6,957 nucleotides of DNA from the NCBI GenBank assembly GCA_964448105.1, contig CAYUVK010000163.1:1-6957 (forward strand), given 5' to 3'. Each line of letters starts with the position of its first letter. The first letter of the stretch is position 1. The notes beneath the pieces were generated by a model. That model was given only the letters and a program-made list of their open reading frames with translations. It was not told where the DNA came from and searched no databases. Below are positions 1-6,957 of this stretch, piece after piece. The translations under genes and the position numbers were made by a program. Source of the DNA: CAVQBP01 sp964448105. Lineage in GTDB: Bacteria > Bacteroidota > Ignavibacteria > Ignavibacteriales > Ignavibacteriaceae.

Positions 1-167
1 CTTTTGCATATGATTTTATCCCCATATTTGCTGCTTTGTGTCGAAGTTGGGCTAATTATATTTTTTATTTCCGATCGGGGGAGATTGTATTTTTTAGAGA
101 TTTGATTTATGGAAAGATGTTCTTTATCAGCTAAAATTTGTTGCTTTTTATCTTTAGGGATTTTCAA
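1..167 (-). CDS. Partial CDS (5' end) of an unrecognised protein with a helix-turn-helix-like N-terminus
   Basis: This frame is free of stops from 203 to the left edge, the longest open frame in this part of the window. There is no in-frame ATG. The proposed start is TTG at 165-167, because TAGAGG (plus 173-178) lies 5 nt upstream of it. The visible 55 residues are Lys-rich and polar. They suggest three short helices: about 5-14 (KDKKQQILAD), 19-27 (SINQISKKY) and 32-39 (SEIKNIIS). The LPR turn at 29-31 resembles a helix-turn-helix or a small IF2-N-like helical domain. A Ser/Thr-rich linker follows at 39-46, then the gene leaves the window. I do not recognise the family. It could be a regulator or the cytoplasmic head of a larger protein. 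It lies beyond the terminator of the upstream gene, so it should have its own promoter. Open length, start signal and helix pattern support it, but chance openness in AT-rich DNA is not excluded. Confidence 0.45.
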   Translation of the reverse strand, partial: MKIPKDKKQQILADKEHLSINQISKKYNLPRSEIKNIISPTSTQSSKYGDKIICK

Positions 168-437
168 AAACGCCTCTAAATGACCAACAAAAATAGAGAA
201 TTTTTATTCAAAAAAAATACAAATAAATTAGAAGTAGTTATGCCGTAATGAAATGAAATTATCTAAAGATTTATACTGTATAATATGAAATGATATTTTC
301 GATGCAATAAAAAAGGTTAAGAAGTAACGAAGCAAAAACGCTCAATACCGTAAAATTTCATCAATTGAATTATTCGGAAAAAATTAGACTAAATTCAAAC
401 TGATAATTTCATAAATTATTATAAAACTAAAATAAAT
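168..437. other. AT-rich intergenic region between the terminator and the left-edge gene
   Basis: I find no convincing gene or RNA here. On the minus strand there is a weak sigma70-like pair: TTGCAT (plus 302-307), 16 bp, then TATTAT (plus 280-285). It would start transcription about 100 nt upstream of the TTG at 167. The -35 element matches consensus at only three of six bases. A small perfect inverted repeat, TTATAC-T-GTATAA (271-283), overlaps the putative -10 and could be an operator. TCAATTGA (361-368) is another short palindrome, of a size expected by chance in such AT-rich DNA. Confidence 0.3.
173..178 (-). promoter_or_regulatory. Ribosome binding site deciding the TTG start of the left-edge gene
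   Basis: On the minus strand the sequence reads TAGAGG, then CGTTT, then TTG. The 5-nt spacing is suitable. It is the only start-like context in this frame, which has no ATG or GTG. Confidence 0.35.
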
Positions 438-469
438 CCGGGACTGTTAATATTGATTAACAGTCCCGG
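421..469 (-). terminator. Intrinsic (rho-independent) terminator of the beta-helix protein gene
   Basis: CCGGGACTGTTAAT (438-451) and ATTAACAGTCCCGG (456-469) form a perfect 14-bp stem with a 4-base loop. The base of the stem is GC-rich. On the minus strand a T-rich tract (421-437) follows at once. The hairpin begins 19 nt after the TAG stop at 489-491. On the plus strand no T tract follows the stem, so it should act mainly on minus-strand transcription. Confidence 0.92.
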
Positions 470-488
470 CATAGGAGGCAAAGAAGAA

Positions 489-2288
489 CTACTTTAACAA
501 AATCATCTTCTTGATTGCAATATTATTATTAGATTCTAACCTGTATATATATACTCCCGTACTTAAGTTTGCGGCGTTGAAATTAACTTCATGTGTTCCG
601 GCTTGTAAATTCCCGGATACTAATGTTGCTACTTTCTGACCTAAAACATTATAAACATTTAGAGTAGTATATCCTGCTTTACCCAAAGCAAACGTAATTT
701 TTGTTGAGGGGTTGAAAGGATTCGGATAGTTCTGATTTAATGCAAACTGTGTAGGAGCAAGATCTACATCATTAACACCAGTTGGTATTTCCCATTCGGC
801 TTTTTGATCGGGGAACCAGTTTAAATCACCGAGTGCAAATCCGTCCGTACCTGCATGCATAAGATTTGCATTTGTGTAAGCAAGGTTTTCAGCTAACGGC
901 CAAACAGGACCACCAAAAGGATACAGTGAAGCACTCGTATGATAATACCAGGATGAATCAAGTGCATCGGTACTTATCTTGTGTACATAATCTATCAAAT
1001 TATTTTCCTGATCCAGTATATCTGCATCAAAGCCCGGATCTTCTTCAACGTTACCGGAAACAGTAATATTAGCTACACCAGCCAATAGAGTATCCAATGT
1101 ATACAGTGTATATTTACTCATCCAGGTCGGTTTTACCAAAGTTCTTTTTACATAAGCCTTGACACCATTATTTTCACCTTCACCATAAACAGGTACTGGA
1201 ATGCTATCATAAATTTGGACTGTATCATTATAAGCATTATAAAAATCCCATAACTTTTGCGACCAAAAATAAGAATTGTTTCTTACATCGATTACTCTAT
1301 TTGATGCAGAAACCATTTCAGCAGTAACACCATTATTTGCGTCTTCATAAACTTCCGGACCTGCAATCGTACCAGCCCAAAGTTTGGACCAGTAGCTTAC
1401 AGAATCGGTCCCTCTAAACCTTATTATACTACTTGATGCGGTATCGGGATAATTCAAGAACCATCCGTCTATTACATGAGTAGGATTTCCGCCCATAGCG
1501 TGCGCATCAAAGAACAGATTATTATTTATATGTATATTTTCTGCTTGCCTTATCAAGAAGGGATTCACAACTGCATATACCATAGTATTATGTTCAAATA
1601 ATGCATATGGGCAATAACCACGTATAGACCAATTGTATGAGTTATTGCAGAAGATTGAATTATTTATAAATAAACATGTATCCATATGCACATTACCATC
1701 GGTAAGAAGTGCACCTCCACCAAACCATGAACTTGGATGCATTTCATTTCTAAACACACAATCCTGTACGTCCAATTTACTCCATTGTCCATGTCCCATC
1801 AAAGCGGTATGTTGAAATGCATCAAAAACGTCCCCCTTGAGAGTCATTTTTATGTGATCGGCATTGATTCGAATTGCTTCACCCCAACCAATAACGTTAC
1901 CATCGGCTCTTGCAGCAAGTATATAAAGATCTTTTAATTCGACTTCAGCATCCGGTCCAATAAATGTGAAGAAATGATCTATTGAAGAGTTATCTTGAAG
2001 TATTTGCGGAGCAAGAACAGGTGGTCTACCTGGTCCATCTGTAGCTACAATATGGAGAGAACCGTTAATATTCATTGCTTCAGCAACCTGGTAAACAAAC
2101 CCACGCTGCAATCTGTATACCCTATCAGGATGTGCTCTAAAACCTCCTGCAAGAGTATCTCCATTAATTACATTGTTCACATTTCCAGGCGGAATTGCAG
2201 CAACATCAAGTGTATCTCCAAACAACTGAATTGGTGTGCTAAATAACACCATCGTAATTAAAGCTATAAAACATAGCAGTCTTTTCAT
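489..2288 (-). CDS. Secreted beta-helix-like protein with C-terminal type IX secretion sorting domain
   Basis: This is a complete protein of 599 residues with four parts. Residues 1-24 are a Sec signal peptide (MKRLL, hydrophobic core, Phe-Gly before a likely cleavage site). Residues about 60-420 resemble a right-handed parallel beta-helix: short hydrophobic strands ending in Asn turns recur, as in VQDCVFRN (174-181), MDTCLFIN (202-209), FEHNTMVY (231-238), INNNLFFD (254-261) and VRNNSYFW (335-342). Residues about 420-510 are an aromatic-rich region with GFALGDLNWFP (483-493). Residues about 516-599 are a type IX sorting domain with NQNYPNPFNPSTKI, VYNVLGQKV, LSTGVYIYRL and a basic KKMILLK end. 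Such domains direct export through PorU/PorV-type machinery, so the protein is probably cell-surface bound or released. Beta-helix folds are common in polysaccharide lyases and hydrolases, but I see no diagnostic catalytic motif, so activity is unknown and it may only bind glycan. The ATG at 2286-2288 is preceded by a strong RBS. It lies 153 bp after the receptor gene with no clear terminator between, so co-transcription is plausible. Confidence 0.9.
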   Translation of the reverse strand: MKRLLCFIALITMVLFSTPIQLFGDTLDVAAIPPGNVNNVINGDTLAGGFRAHPDRVYRLQRGFVYQVAEAMNINGSLHIVATDGPGRPPVLAPQILQDNSSIDHFFTFIGPDAEVELKDLYILAARADGNVIGWGEAIRINADHIKMTLKGDVFDAFQHTALMGHGQWSKLDVQDCVFRNEMHPSSWFGGGALLTDGNVHMDTCLFINNSIFCNNSYNWSIRGYCPYALFEHNTMVYAVVNPFLIRQAENIHINNNLFFDAHAMGGNPTHVIDGWFLNYPDTASSSIIRFRGTDSVSYWSKLWAGTIAGPEVYEDANNGVTAEMVSASNRVIDVRNNSYFWSQKLWDFYNAYNDTVQIYDSIPVPVYGEGENNGVKAYVKRTLVKPTWMSKYTLYTLDTLLAGVANITVSGNVEEDPGFDADILDQENNLIDYVHKISTDALDSSWYYHTSASLYPFGGPVWPLAENLAYTNANLMHAGTDGFALGDLNWFPDQKAEWEIPTGVNDVDLAPTQFALNQNYPNPFNPSTKITFALGKAGYTTLNVYNVLGQKVATLVSGNLQAGTHEVNFNAANLSTGVYIYRLESNNNIAIKKMILLK

Positions 2289-2293
2289 TTGAT

Positions 2294-2300
2294 TCTCCTT
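2294..2300 (-). promoter_or_regulatory. Strong ribosome binding site of the beta-helix protein gene
   Basis: On the minus strand AAGGAGA lies 5 nt before the ATG at 2286-2288. This supports the start and predicts efficient translation. Confidence 0.8.
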
Positions 2301-2388
2301 TTTTATGAATAAATAAACTTATTGCCTAATGATAGGCGTAACAGCAATTAATGAGTTGATTTAAGAAACCAAAGAACTATAAGACTTG

Positions 2389-2400
2389 TATCACCTCCTA
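2389..2400 (-). promoter_or_regulatory. Orphan extended anti-SD complement (TAGGAGGTGAT) in the leader
   Basis: On the minus strand the sequence reads TAGGAGGTGAT. Its AGGAGGTGAT part (2399 down to 2390) is a perfect complement of the usual bacterial 16S rRNA 3' end (ATCACCTCCT). It is stronger than the actual RBS of the downstream gene. No ATG, GTG or TTG lies at a usable distance after it; the next codons soon reach TAG and TAA. It sits about 100 nt upstream of the ATG at 2288. It could be a ribosome standby site, a remnant of a lost small gene, or chance. Confidence 0.4.
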
Positions 2401-2441
2401 TCTGATTAAAAGTGAACATTCATTTTGATTAATTTTTTAAT

Positions 2442-5417
2442 TTATATTCTTACACGAAAACCTAAATCAGCCGTCATTCCGTAATGCTGTTCGGAAGCCG
2501 GGAAACTTGTTCTTTGATTTACATCGATATCCTTGGCACCTGTAATATTGTTCATATCGAAATAAAGCTGAAAACCATACCAGGGAAGATCCTGTTTCAC
2601 CGAAAGGTCCCACCGGGTATATTTATCAGAATTTACCCTGTTCTGCATCCAGAAATCCGGTGTCTTGAATATGTTATCAATATAAATCATTGAAATTCTT
2701 GCTGAAAAGCCCTTATAATCATATCCTAAAGCTAAATTAGCTATATCGTTAGGTTGCTGGAGCATCCGGGATGTATAAAATGAATCAACTACAGTTTGAT
2801 TGAATGTACCATCGGCATTGTAAGTTGTGTAAACAACACTCCTCGGGTAGCCGGCTTCTGAAAATATATGAGTATAGTTAACAGTAAGAACCATCCCCGA
2901 AAGAGGGAAAGGAAGGTACCAGAAGCGTGTTTGCCACTCTGCCTCAATTCCTCTTACATTAATTGCAATAGGATTATTGATGTATGTGTTAAATTCCCAC
3001 AACTGCTTTCTGCCTTGAGGTAATTCAGGGTAAGCACTAAGATCAGTTAAATATGTTTTAGAGAAAAATATCAAATCTTGAATTCTTTTTGTAAATCCAT
3101 CGATAGAAAATAAACCCACTTCATTCGAATAGACCGATACAATAAGATCAAAATTCTCTGATCTAGCAGGTTTTAAATTGACATTATTATAGTTGATAAA
3201 CCCGGTTCCAATCAGTATCCTTGGTGTAATAGCACTATAGTCCGGATAATTTATAGTGTTGGTATATGCAAAATGGAATTGAAGCCAACTAAAAGGTTTG
3301 TATCTTAAATGGACCATAGGCAATACATAATCGTGCGATCTACTAATAGTTGTATCACGACCTAAATAACCACCGGGGCCAGGAGCTATTTCCGCTCTTA
3401 ATGAAGTGTAATCGGTAGTAAGATTCTGATAACGTACACCTGGAAGGACAGTGATCTGATCGCCAATATTAAATGTAAGCATTCCATAAACGGCACTCTT
3501 TTTCTCATTGCCGGTATAATCGTTGATATTTGATTCTAATTTATTTACCTGGTATCCTTCTAAAGTTGATGTTACCTTTGCTATAGGTAAAAGCTTCCAC
3601 ATTAAATCAAGATTAATCGGATAAGCAAGGGAGTAATCGCCATCAAGAAAATTACCATAGCTGTAACTATTATCAACAAAATTAACCATGCTTAGACGTC
3701 CACCGTTTAAAACCAAATTAGGATTAGCTTTTACAAACGCCGTTATAACTTGACCGCCTCCGGAATACAATTGTGAACCTCTGCTCTGATTATAATCATT
3801 AGAACGTTCACGGTACTGGTACATTCCGCCAAATTTAAAATTGGCACTTAGTAAGTTAGAAAGCGTTATGTCTGTTTGTAAATCAATTGAACCAGTTAAG
3901 TTACGATCTTTCGTAAATGAAGATGAAGTTTGAATTTGATCCAGGGATGCTACCGAATCATTCGGCACAACTATTTTATTTAAATAGCTCGGGGTAACTT
4001 TTGATAAATCTCCTTGATTTGCCAAACCGGCATTATCCTGCCAAAAATTAAAAAATAAATCCTGGGGATTTCTGGTCTCCGAATAGCTGTGAGAAAATCT
4101 TAAATCTACATGAAAAATTGGCAACTCCTGCTTTATATGAAGAAGATTGCTCATAACATTTATTTCATTATTAACATCCCTTGCATTATAATATAAGTCA
4201 TTACTTGTTTGTATAATTCTTTCTCCTCTGGTAACTGCATGAGTTTTGCTTTGACTTATGAAATTCATGAATCCGATGGAACCGCTTTTATATTGATAAT
4301 CTAATACGGCTGTAGCACCGTAACGGTCACGCTGCCTAAAAACATCTCGAAGATTTAAGGTTGATAAATCAGGAATGCCCAAATCACCGTGAGATTTGTC
4401 ATTTAAATTATAATCTGCACCTAACTCATTAGCACTAAGATTTCTCCTCTCTACAGTCCCCTGCAAAAAAACTCCAAAATTTTCATTTAAAAACCGTTTC
4501 TCCAAAGAGCCAGTAAATTTGTAATCATTGTATTTGTTTTTTAGATTATTATATCCTCCTTGGGCACTGATATCGATTACCGGCATCCATGGTTCATTAA
4601 TATATTTATTTGTAACATTTTTTGAGGCTTTCCTTAAATCAAAATTGACAATCCCACCTATTAGGGCAGCATCCATATCAGGAGTAATTGCCTTAATAAC
4701 TTCAATTCCTCCAAGCATACTTGAAGAGATCATACTTAAATCCGCGGCTCTATCTCCCAAGGAACCTAATGTATTTGATTGTACAGTTCTATCGGTAGAA
4801 ACAATATTATTACCGGATGCAATATCACTTGGTAATTCAACTCCATCAATAGTAACCTGGTTATATTGAGGTGAAAGACCACGAATGACGACTTGCGAGC
4901 CTTCTCCACCGGTTCTAACAAGAGAAACACCGGGTAAACGGGCTACCGATTCCGCTGCATTAGCATCGGGTAGTTCCCGTATTTTTGCAGCAGATACAAC
5001 ATTTTTAATTGGAAGTGATGAAAGCTGTTCGTTAATTGCTTTAAGCTGCCCTTCTGCCTGACCGGTAACAACAACCGTTTGACCTTCAACAGCCTCCGGA
5101 CTTAATAAAAAATTGTATTCCGTTGTTTTTCCTGCCTTTACTTCAATTTTAACTTCCTGTTTTTGATATCCGATATATGTTGCTCTCAAGGTATAGTTGC
5201 CGGGCGGGACATTCTTTATAATATAGTTCCCCTCCATATCAGCAGCACTGCCCAGACTTGTTCCGTCAAGTACAGCATTTGAGTATGGAAGACTTTCATG
5301 AGTTTGGGCATCTTTAATTACTCCTTTTACCGAGCCGTTTTGTGCCGAAATGATCGGAGTAAAAAAAAGAAGTAAAAGGAAGCTCATTCCGAAAATAATT
5401 GTAATTTTTTTTGTCAT
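2442..5417 (-). CDS. TonB-dependent outer-membrane receptor, Caulobacter/Xanthomonas type, with carboxypeptidase-regulatory-like N-terminus
   Basis: This complete 991-residue protein is an outer-membrane beta-barrel that imports a ligand using TonB energy. Residues 1-25 are a signal peptide ending SAQ. Residues about 28-106 are a CarboxypepD_reg-like beta-sandwich (GSVKGVIKDAQT, then GNYIIKNVPPGNYTLRATYIGY), common on Bacteroidota receptors. A likely TonB box is TVVVTG (114-119). The plug spans about 130-262 and has LPDANAAESVARLPGVS (149-165), RGLSPQYNQVTIDG (179-192) and ITPDMDAALIGGIVNFD (244-260). These motifs match the TIGR01782-like class, many of which take up saccharides. The rest, about 270-991, is the barrel, ending in the beta-strand LGFRVRI. 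Length is normal for the class. No SusD-like lipoprotein is adjacent, which fits this class. The ligand is inferred to be an oligosaccharide from the neighbouring GH3 gene and secreted beta-helix protein. The ATG at 5415-5417 follows a purine run at short spacing and gives a good signal peptide. No frameshift or missing part is seen. Confidence 0.95.
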   Translation of the reverse strand: MTKKITIIFGMSFLLLLFFTPIISAQNGSVKGVIKDAQTHESLPYSNAVLDGTSLGSAADMEGNYIIKNVPPGNYTLRATYIGYQKQEVKIEVKAGKTTEYNFLLSPEAVEGQTVVVTGQAEGQLKAINEQLSSLPIKNVVSAAKIRELPDANAAESVARLPGVSLVRTGGEGSQVVIRGLSPQYNQVTIDGVELPSDIASGNNIVSTDRTVQSNTLGSLGDRAADLSMISSSMLGGIEVIKAITPDMDAALIGGIVNFDLRKASKNVTNKYINEPWMPVIDISAQGGYNNLKNKYNDYKFTGSLEKRFLNENFGVFLQGTVERRNLSANELGADYNLNDKSHGDLGIPDLSTLNLRDVFRQRDRYGATAVLDYQYKSGSIGFMNFISQSKTHAVTRGERIIQTSNDLYYNARDVNNEINVMSNLLHIKQELPIFHVDLRFSHSYSETRNPQDLFFNFWQDNAGLANQGDLSKVTPSYLNKIVVPNDSVASLDQIQTSSSFTKDRNLTGSIDLQTDITLSNLLSANFKFGGMYQYRERSNDYNQSRGSQLYSGGGQVITAFVKANPNLVLNGGRLSMVNFVDNSYSYGNFLDGDYSLAYPINLDLMWKLLPIAKVTSTLEGYQVNKLESNINDYTGNEKKSAVYGMLTFNIGDQITVLPGVRYQNLTTDYTSLRAEIAPGPGGYLGRDTTISRSHDYVLPMVHLRYKPFSWLQFHFAYTNTINYPDYSAITPRILIGTGFINYNNVNLKPARSENFDLIVSVYSNEVGLFSIDGFTKRIQDLIFFSKTYLTDLSAYPELPQGRKQLWEFNTYINNPIAINVRGIEAEWQTRFWYLPFPLSGMVLTVNYTHIFSEAGYPRSVVYTTYNADGTFNQTVVDSFYTSRMLQQPNDIANLALGYDYKGFSARISMIYIDNIFKTPDFWMQNRVNSDKYTRWDLSVKQDLPWYGFQLYFDMNNITGAKDIDVNQRTSFPASEQHYGMTADLGFRVRI

Positions 5418-5716
5418 ATATCTTCTCTCTTTAGGTTACAAAAATATTTACAGAAGAAGCACGGTATTTAGGTTAATAAGCATCGTAGGTTTATTCGTTG
5501 TTAAAATAAACTATAAAAAAATAAAAAGCAATACTTAATGTTTTTTTTCTTTAATAACAAAATAAATAAGATTTTGACCTCGATATGTTTTCTTATAGAA
5601 TAAACCTGCCTATTTTCGTGATTTTTTATTTAAGATGCAAGTTTCTTTTTAATGGATAATTTTCATGATATTTTTTAATGAAAAAAAACGATTTATTATT
5701 AAAAAATTTATTTCTT
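5418..5716. other. AT-rich intergenic region between the GH3 and receptor genes
   Basis: This 299-bp gap has no supported gene or RNA. On the minus strand TATTTTTG (plus 5439-5446) fits the Bacteroidota -7 pattern TAnnTTTG, but I see no matching TTTG -33 element at the proper distance. Just after the GH3 stop, TTTTTTAAT (5671-5679) and ATTAAAAAA (5698-5706) form a 9-bp inverted repeat made only of A and T, too weak to call a terminator. The gap is long enough for the receptor gene to have its own promoter. Confidence 0.4.
5421..5430 (-). promoter_or_regulatory. Weak purine-rich ribosome binding site of the receptor gene
   Basis: On the minus strand AGAGAGAAGA lies 3 nt before the ATG at 5415-5417. 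It is only a partial Shine-Dalgarno match and the spacing is short. The signal peptide right after the ATG supports this start more than the RBS does. Confidence 0.45.
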
Positions 5717-6957
5717 TTAATCGATTGAAATAGTCATTTTATGCAATTCACCATCAAAAGATGAAGGCCCTACCATTAAAGTATATTTATCGGGTTCAAC
5801 TGAATATCCTTTTCCTTCAATCCACCTGGCTAATTTATCCGGTGTAATTTTAAATTCAACATTTTTTGTTTCACCCGGCTCCAATGATATTCTTTTAAAT
5901 CCTTTTAAAGTTTTTATCGATTGAGTATCTTTTTCAGCTTTAATGTATAACTGCACTACTTCATCCCCTTTCATCTTACCGGTATTAGTAACATCAATAG
6001 AGATAAATGTTGAATCACCGGGAGCAAGCACACTTTTGATAACCTTTAAATCTTTAAATTCAAAAGTAGTATAACTTAAACCATACCCGAACGGATAAAG
6101 AGGATCACCTTTAAAATACCTGTAAGTACGGTTCTTCATATTATAATCATTAAACGGCGGAAGCTGGTTAACGGATTTATAAAACGTTACAGGCAGTTTA
6201 CCCCCAGGATTATAATCTCCAAAAATTACATCGGCTAATGCGGTACCGGCAGCTTGTCCGGGATACCATGCTTCGATTATAGAGGGAATATTTTTGTCTT
6301 CCCAATTAATAGACAAGGCGCTACCATTTAATAAAACCAAAATAACAGGCTTCCCGAGAGCGTTAATTTCTTTTATAAGATTTTCCTGGGTTTCAGGCAG
6401 GTTAAGGGTAAGTCTATCACCGCCTTTAAATCCCTTTACCTCCACTTTCATTTCCTCCCCTTCAAGACGCGGAGACAAACCCATTACCATAATTACCGCA
6501 TCTGATTTTTTTGCTGCTTCTACTGCTCTTTGTTCCATGCTATCATCCGGAACATCCCAAATTAACTGCATAAAAGCATATCTTTCTTTTTCATAAAACT
6601 CCACTTTTATTTTATATGCTTTACCAGCAATTAGATTTATATATTTATAAGATTTAACCGGGTCAAATTCACCATAAAAATCGACCAGCAGAGAATCTTC
6701 AATATAAATTCTAAAACCGTTATATCCGTAACCGCCAATGGCATATCTTCCTGATTTTTCAGGGACAATAATTCCGGTCCATTTTACTCCAAAATTATTG
6801 GAATCAAAATTTTTATCAGGTGTATCATCCAACCATTTAAAATCTATTTTTTTATCAATCCTTGTAAATGCCGGTTTTCCATTGAATTCATTATTATTAA
6901 AGTATTCACCTATTAATCCGTGTTGTTTTTTTTCCTTTGTAGTATATAAGAAATTAT
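5717..6957 (-). CDS. Glycoside hydrolase family 3 enzyme with PA14 insert (3' part; beta-glucosidase/beta-xylosidase-like)
   Basis: The frame is open to the right edge, so the 5' part is missing; 412 residues are visible (numbered from codon 6953-6955). GH3 enzymes release monosaccharides from the non-reducing end of beta-linked glycans by a retaining mechanism. Residues about 12-136 are a PA14 domain, starting HGLIGEYF and including GFRIYIEDSLLVDFY, inserted in the GH3 C-terminal domain as in some known beta-glucosidases; it usually shapes the active site or binds sugar. Residues about 137-296 resume the GH3 C-terminal domain, with GLSPRLEGEEM (159-169), whose Glu165 is the likely acid/base, VLLNGSAL, AWYPGQAAGTALADVIFGDY and YPFGYGLSYTTF. 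Residues about 330-398 are a fibronectin-III-like domain (VVQLYIK, LKGFKRI, LEPGE). The nucleophile Asp and any signal peptide lie outside the window. No type IX sorting domain is present at the C-terminus, so the enzyme is probably periplasmic. Specificity is uncertain; the LEGEEM region recalls sequences often named xylan 1,4-beta-xylosidase. The TTG at 6830-6832 is not the true start, because PA14 is encoded upstream of it. Confidence 0.95.
   Translation of the reverse strand, partial: NFLYTTKEKKQHGLIGEYFNNNEFNGKPAFTRIDKKIDFKWLDDTPDKNFDSNNFGVKWTGIIVPEKSGRYAIGGYGYNGFRIYIEDSLLVDFYGEFDPVKSYKYINLIAGKAYKIKVEFYEKERYAFMQLIWDVPDDSMEQRAVEAAKKSDAVIMVMGLSPRLEGEEMKVEVKGFKGGDRLTLNLPETQENLIKEINALGKPVILVLLNGSALSINWEDKNIPSIIEAWYPGQAAGTALADVIFGDYNPGGKLPVTFYKSVNQLPPFNDYNMKNRTYRYFKGDPLYPFGYGLSYTTFEFKDLKVIKSVLAPGDSTFISIDVTNTGKMKGDEVVQLYIKAEKDTQSIKTLKGFKRISLEPGETKNVEFKITPDKLARWIEGKGYSVEPDKYTLMVGPSSFDGELHKMTISID

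Noticed and set aside
3..134. Plus-strand frame open for 43 codons from the left edge
   Set aside because: It shares codon register with the longer minus-strand frame, which has a better start signal and a protein-like pattern. It resembles no family I know and is probably a shadow.
188..195. CAAAAATA upstream of the left-edge gene, also found at 5439-5446 upstream of the receptor gene
   Set aside because: Both fit the Bacteroidota -7 pattern on the minus strand at about 21 nt from the start codon. Neither has a TTTG -33 element at the proper spacing, and such a motif is frequent in AT-rich DNA.
279..284. TATAAT on the plus strand
   Set aside because: It is a perfect -10 hexamer but has no -35 element upstream, and no plus-strand gene lies downstream.
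473..478. AGGAGG on the plus strand
   Set aside because: It resembles a Shine-Dalgarno site, but no start codon follows at usable distance and it lies in the 3' region of a minus-strand gene.
866..2246. Several plus-strand ORFs of 60-83 codons opposite the beta-helix gene
   Set aside because: They lie antisense within a well-supported gene, and their translations show no domain or coherent protein pattern.
2324..2337. GCCTA-ATGA-TAGGC hairpin in the leader of the beta-helix gene
   Set aside because: The stem is only 5 bp, flanks do not extend it and no T tract follows; it is too weak to call a terminator or regulator.
4528..4869. Plus-strand ORF of 113 codons with hydrophobic segments
   Set aside because: It is fully antisense to the conserved plug and early barrel of the TonB receptor. 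The hydrophobic look arises from the complementary codons.
5671..5706. Inverted repeat of A and T after the GH3 stop
   Set aside because: It has no GC pairs and an 18-nt loop, so it would not make a stable terminator stem.
6294..6596. Plus-strand ORF of 100 codons
   Set aside because: It is antisense to the conserved GH3 C-terminal domain, with no recognisable product.

Overview
The window is an AT-rich stretch with every supported gene on the minus strand. It suggests a member of the Bacteroidota/Chlorobi assemblage, most likely an Ignavibacteria-type organism. The main evidence is the C-terminal sorting domain of the 599-residue protein, whose start (FALNQNYPNPFNPSTKI) is typical of type IX secretion cargo in that group. 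The large TonB-dependent receptor with an N-terminal carboxypeptidase-regulatory-like domain fits as well. The lineage is inferred from protein style, not from a marker gene.

Layout in the direction of transcription (right to left): (1) 5717-6957 is the 3' part of a glycoside hydrolase family 3 gene. Its frame runs off the right edge. What remains encodes a PA14 domain, the second half of the GH3 C-terminal domain with the likely acid/base glutamate, and a fibronectin-III-like tail. (2) 5418-5716 is an AT-rich gap. (3) 2442-5417 is a complete 991-residue TonB-dependent outer-membrane receptor of the Caulobacter/Xanthomonas type. (4) 2289-2441 is a leader holding a strong Shine-Dalgarno site for the next gene and a second, longer anti-SD complement with no start codon. 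(5) 489-2288 is a complete secreted protein with a beta-helix-like body and a type IX sorting domain, followed by a near-textbook intrinsic terminator at 438-469. (6) 168-437 is non-coding, and 1-167 is a likely 5' end of another minus-strand gene, with a TTG start and a helix-turn-helix-like N-terminus.

Taken together, genes 1-3 look like a small carbohydrate-utilisation locus. The beta-helix protein would bind or cut a polysaccharide outside the cell, the receptor would import oligosaccharides across the outer membrane, and the GH3 enzyme would release monosaccharides. No SusD-like partner is present, which is usual for this receptor type. The substrate cannot be read from the window. I see no clear sign of a wholly new system; the best leads are the uncharacterised beta-helix protein, the orphan anti-SD complement and the partial gene at the left edge.
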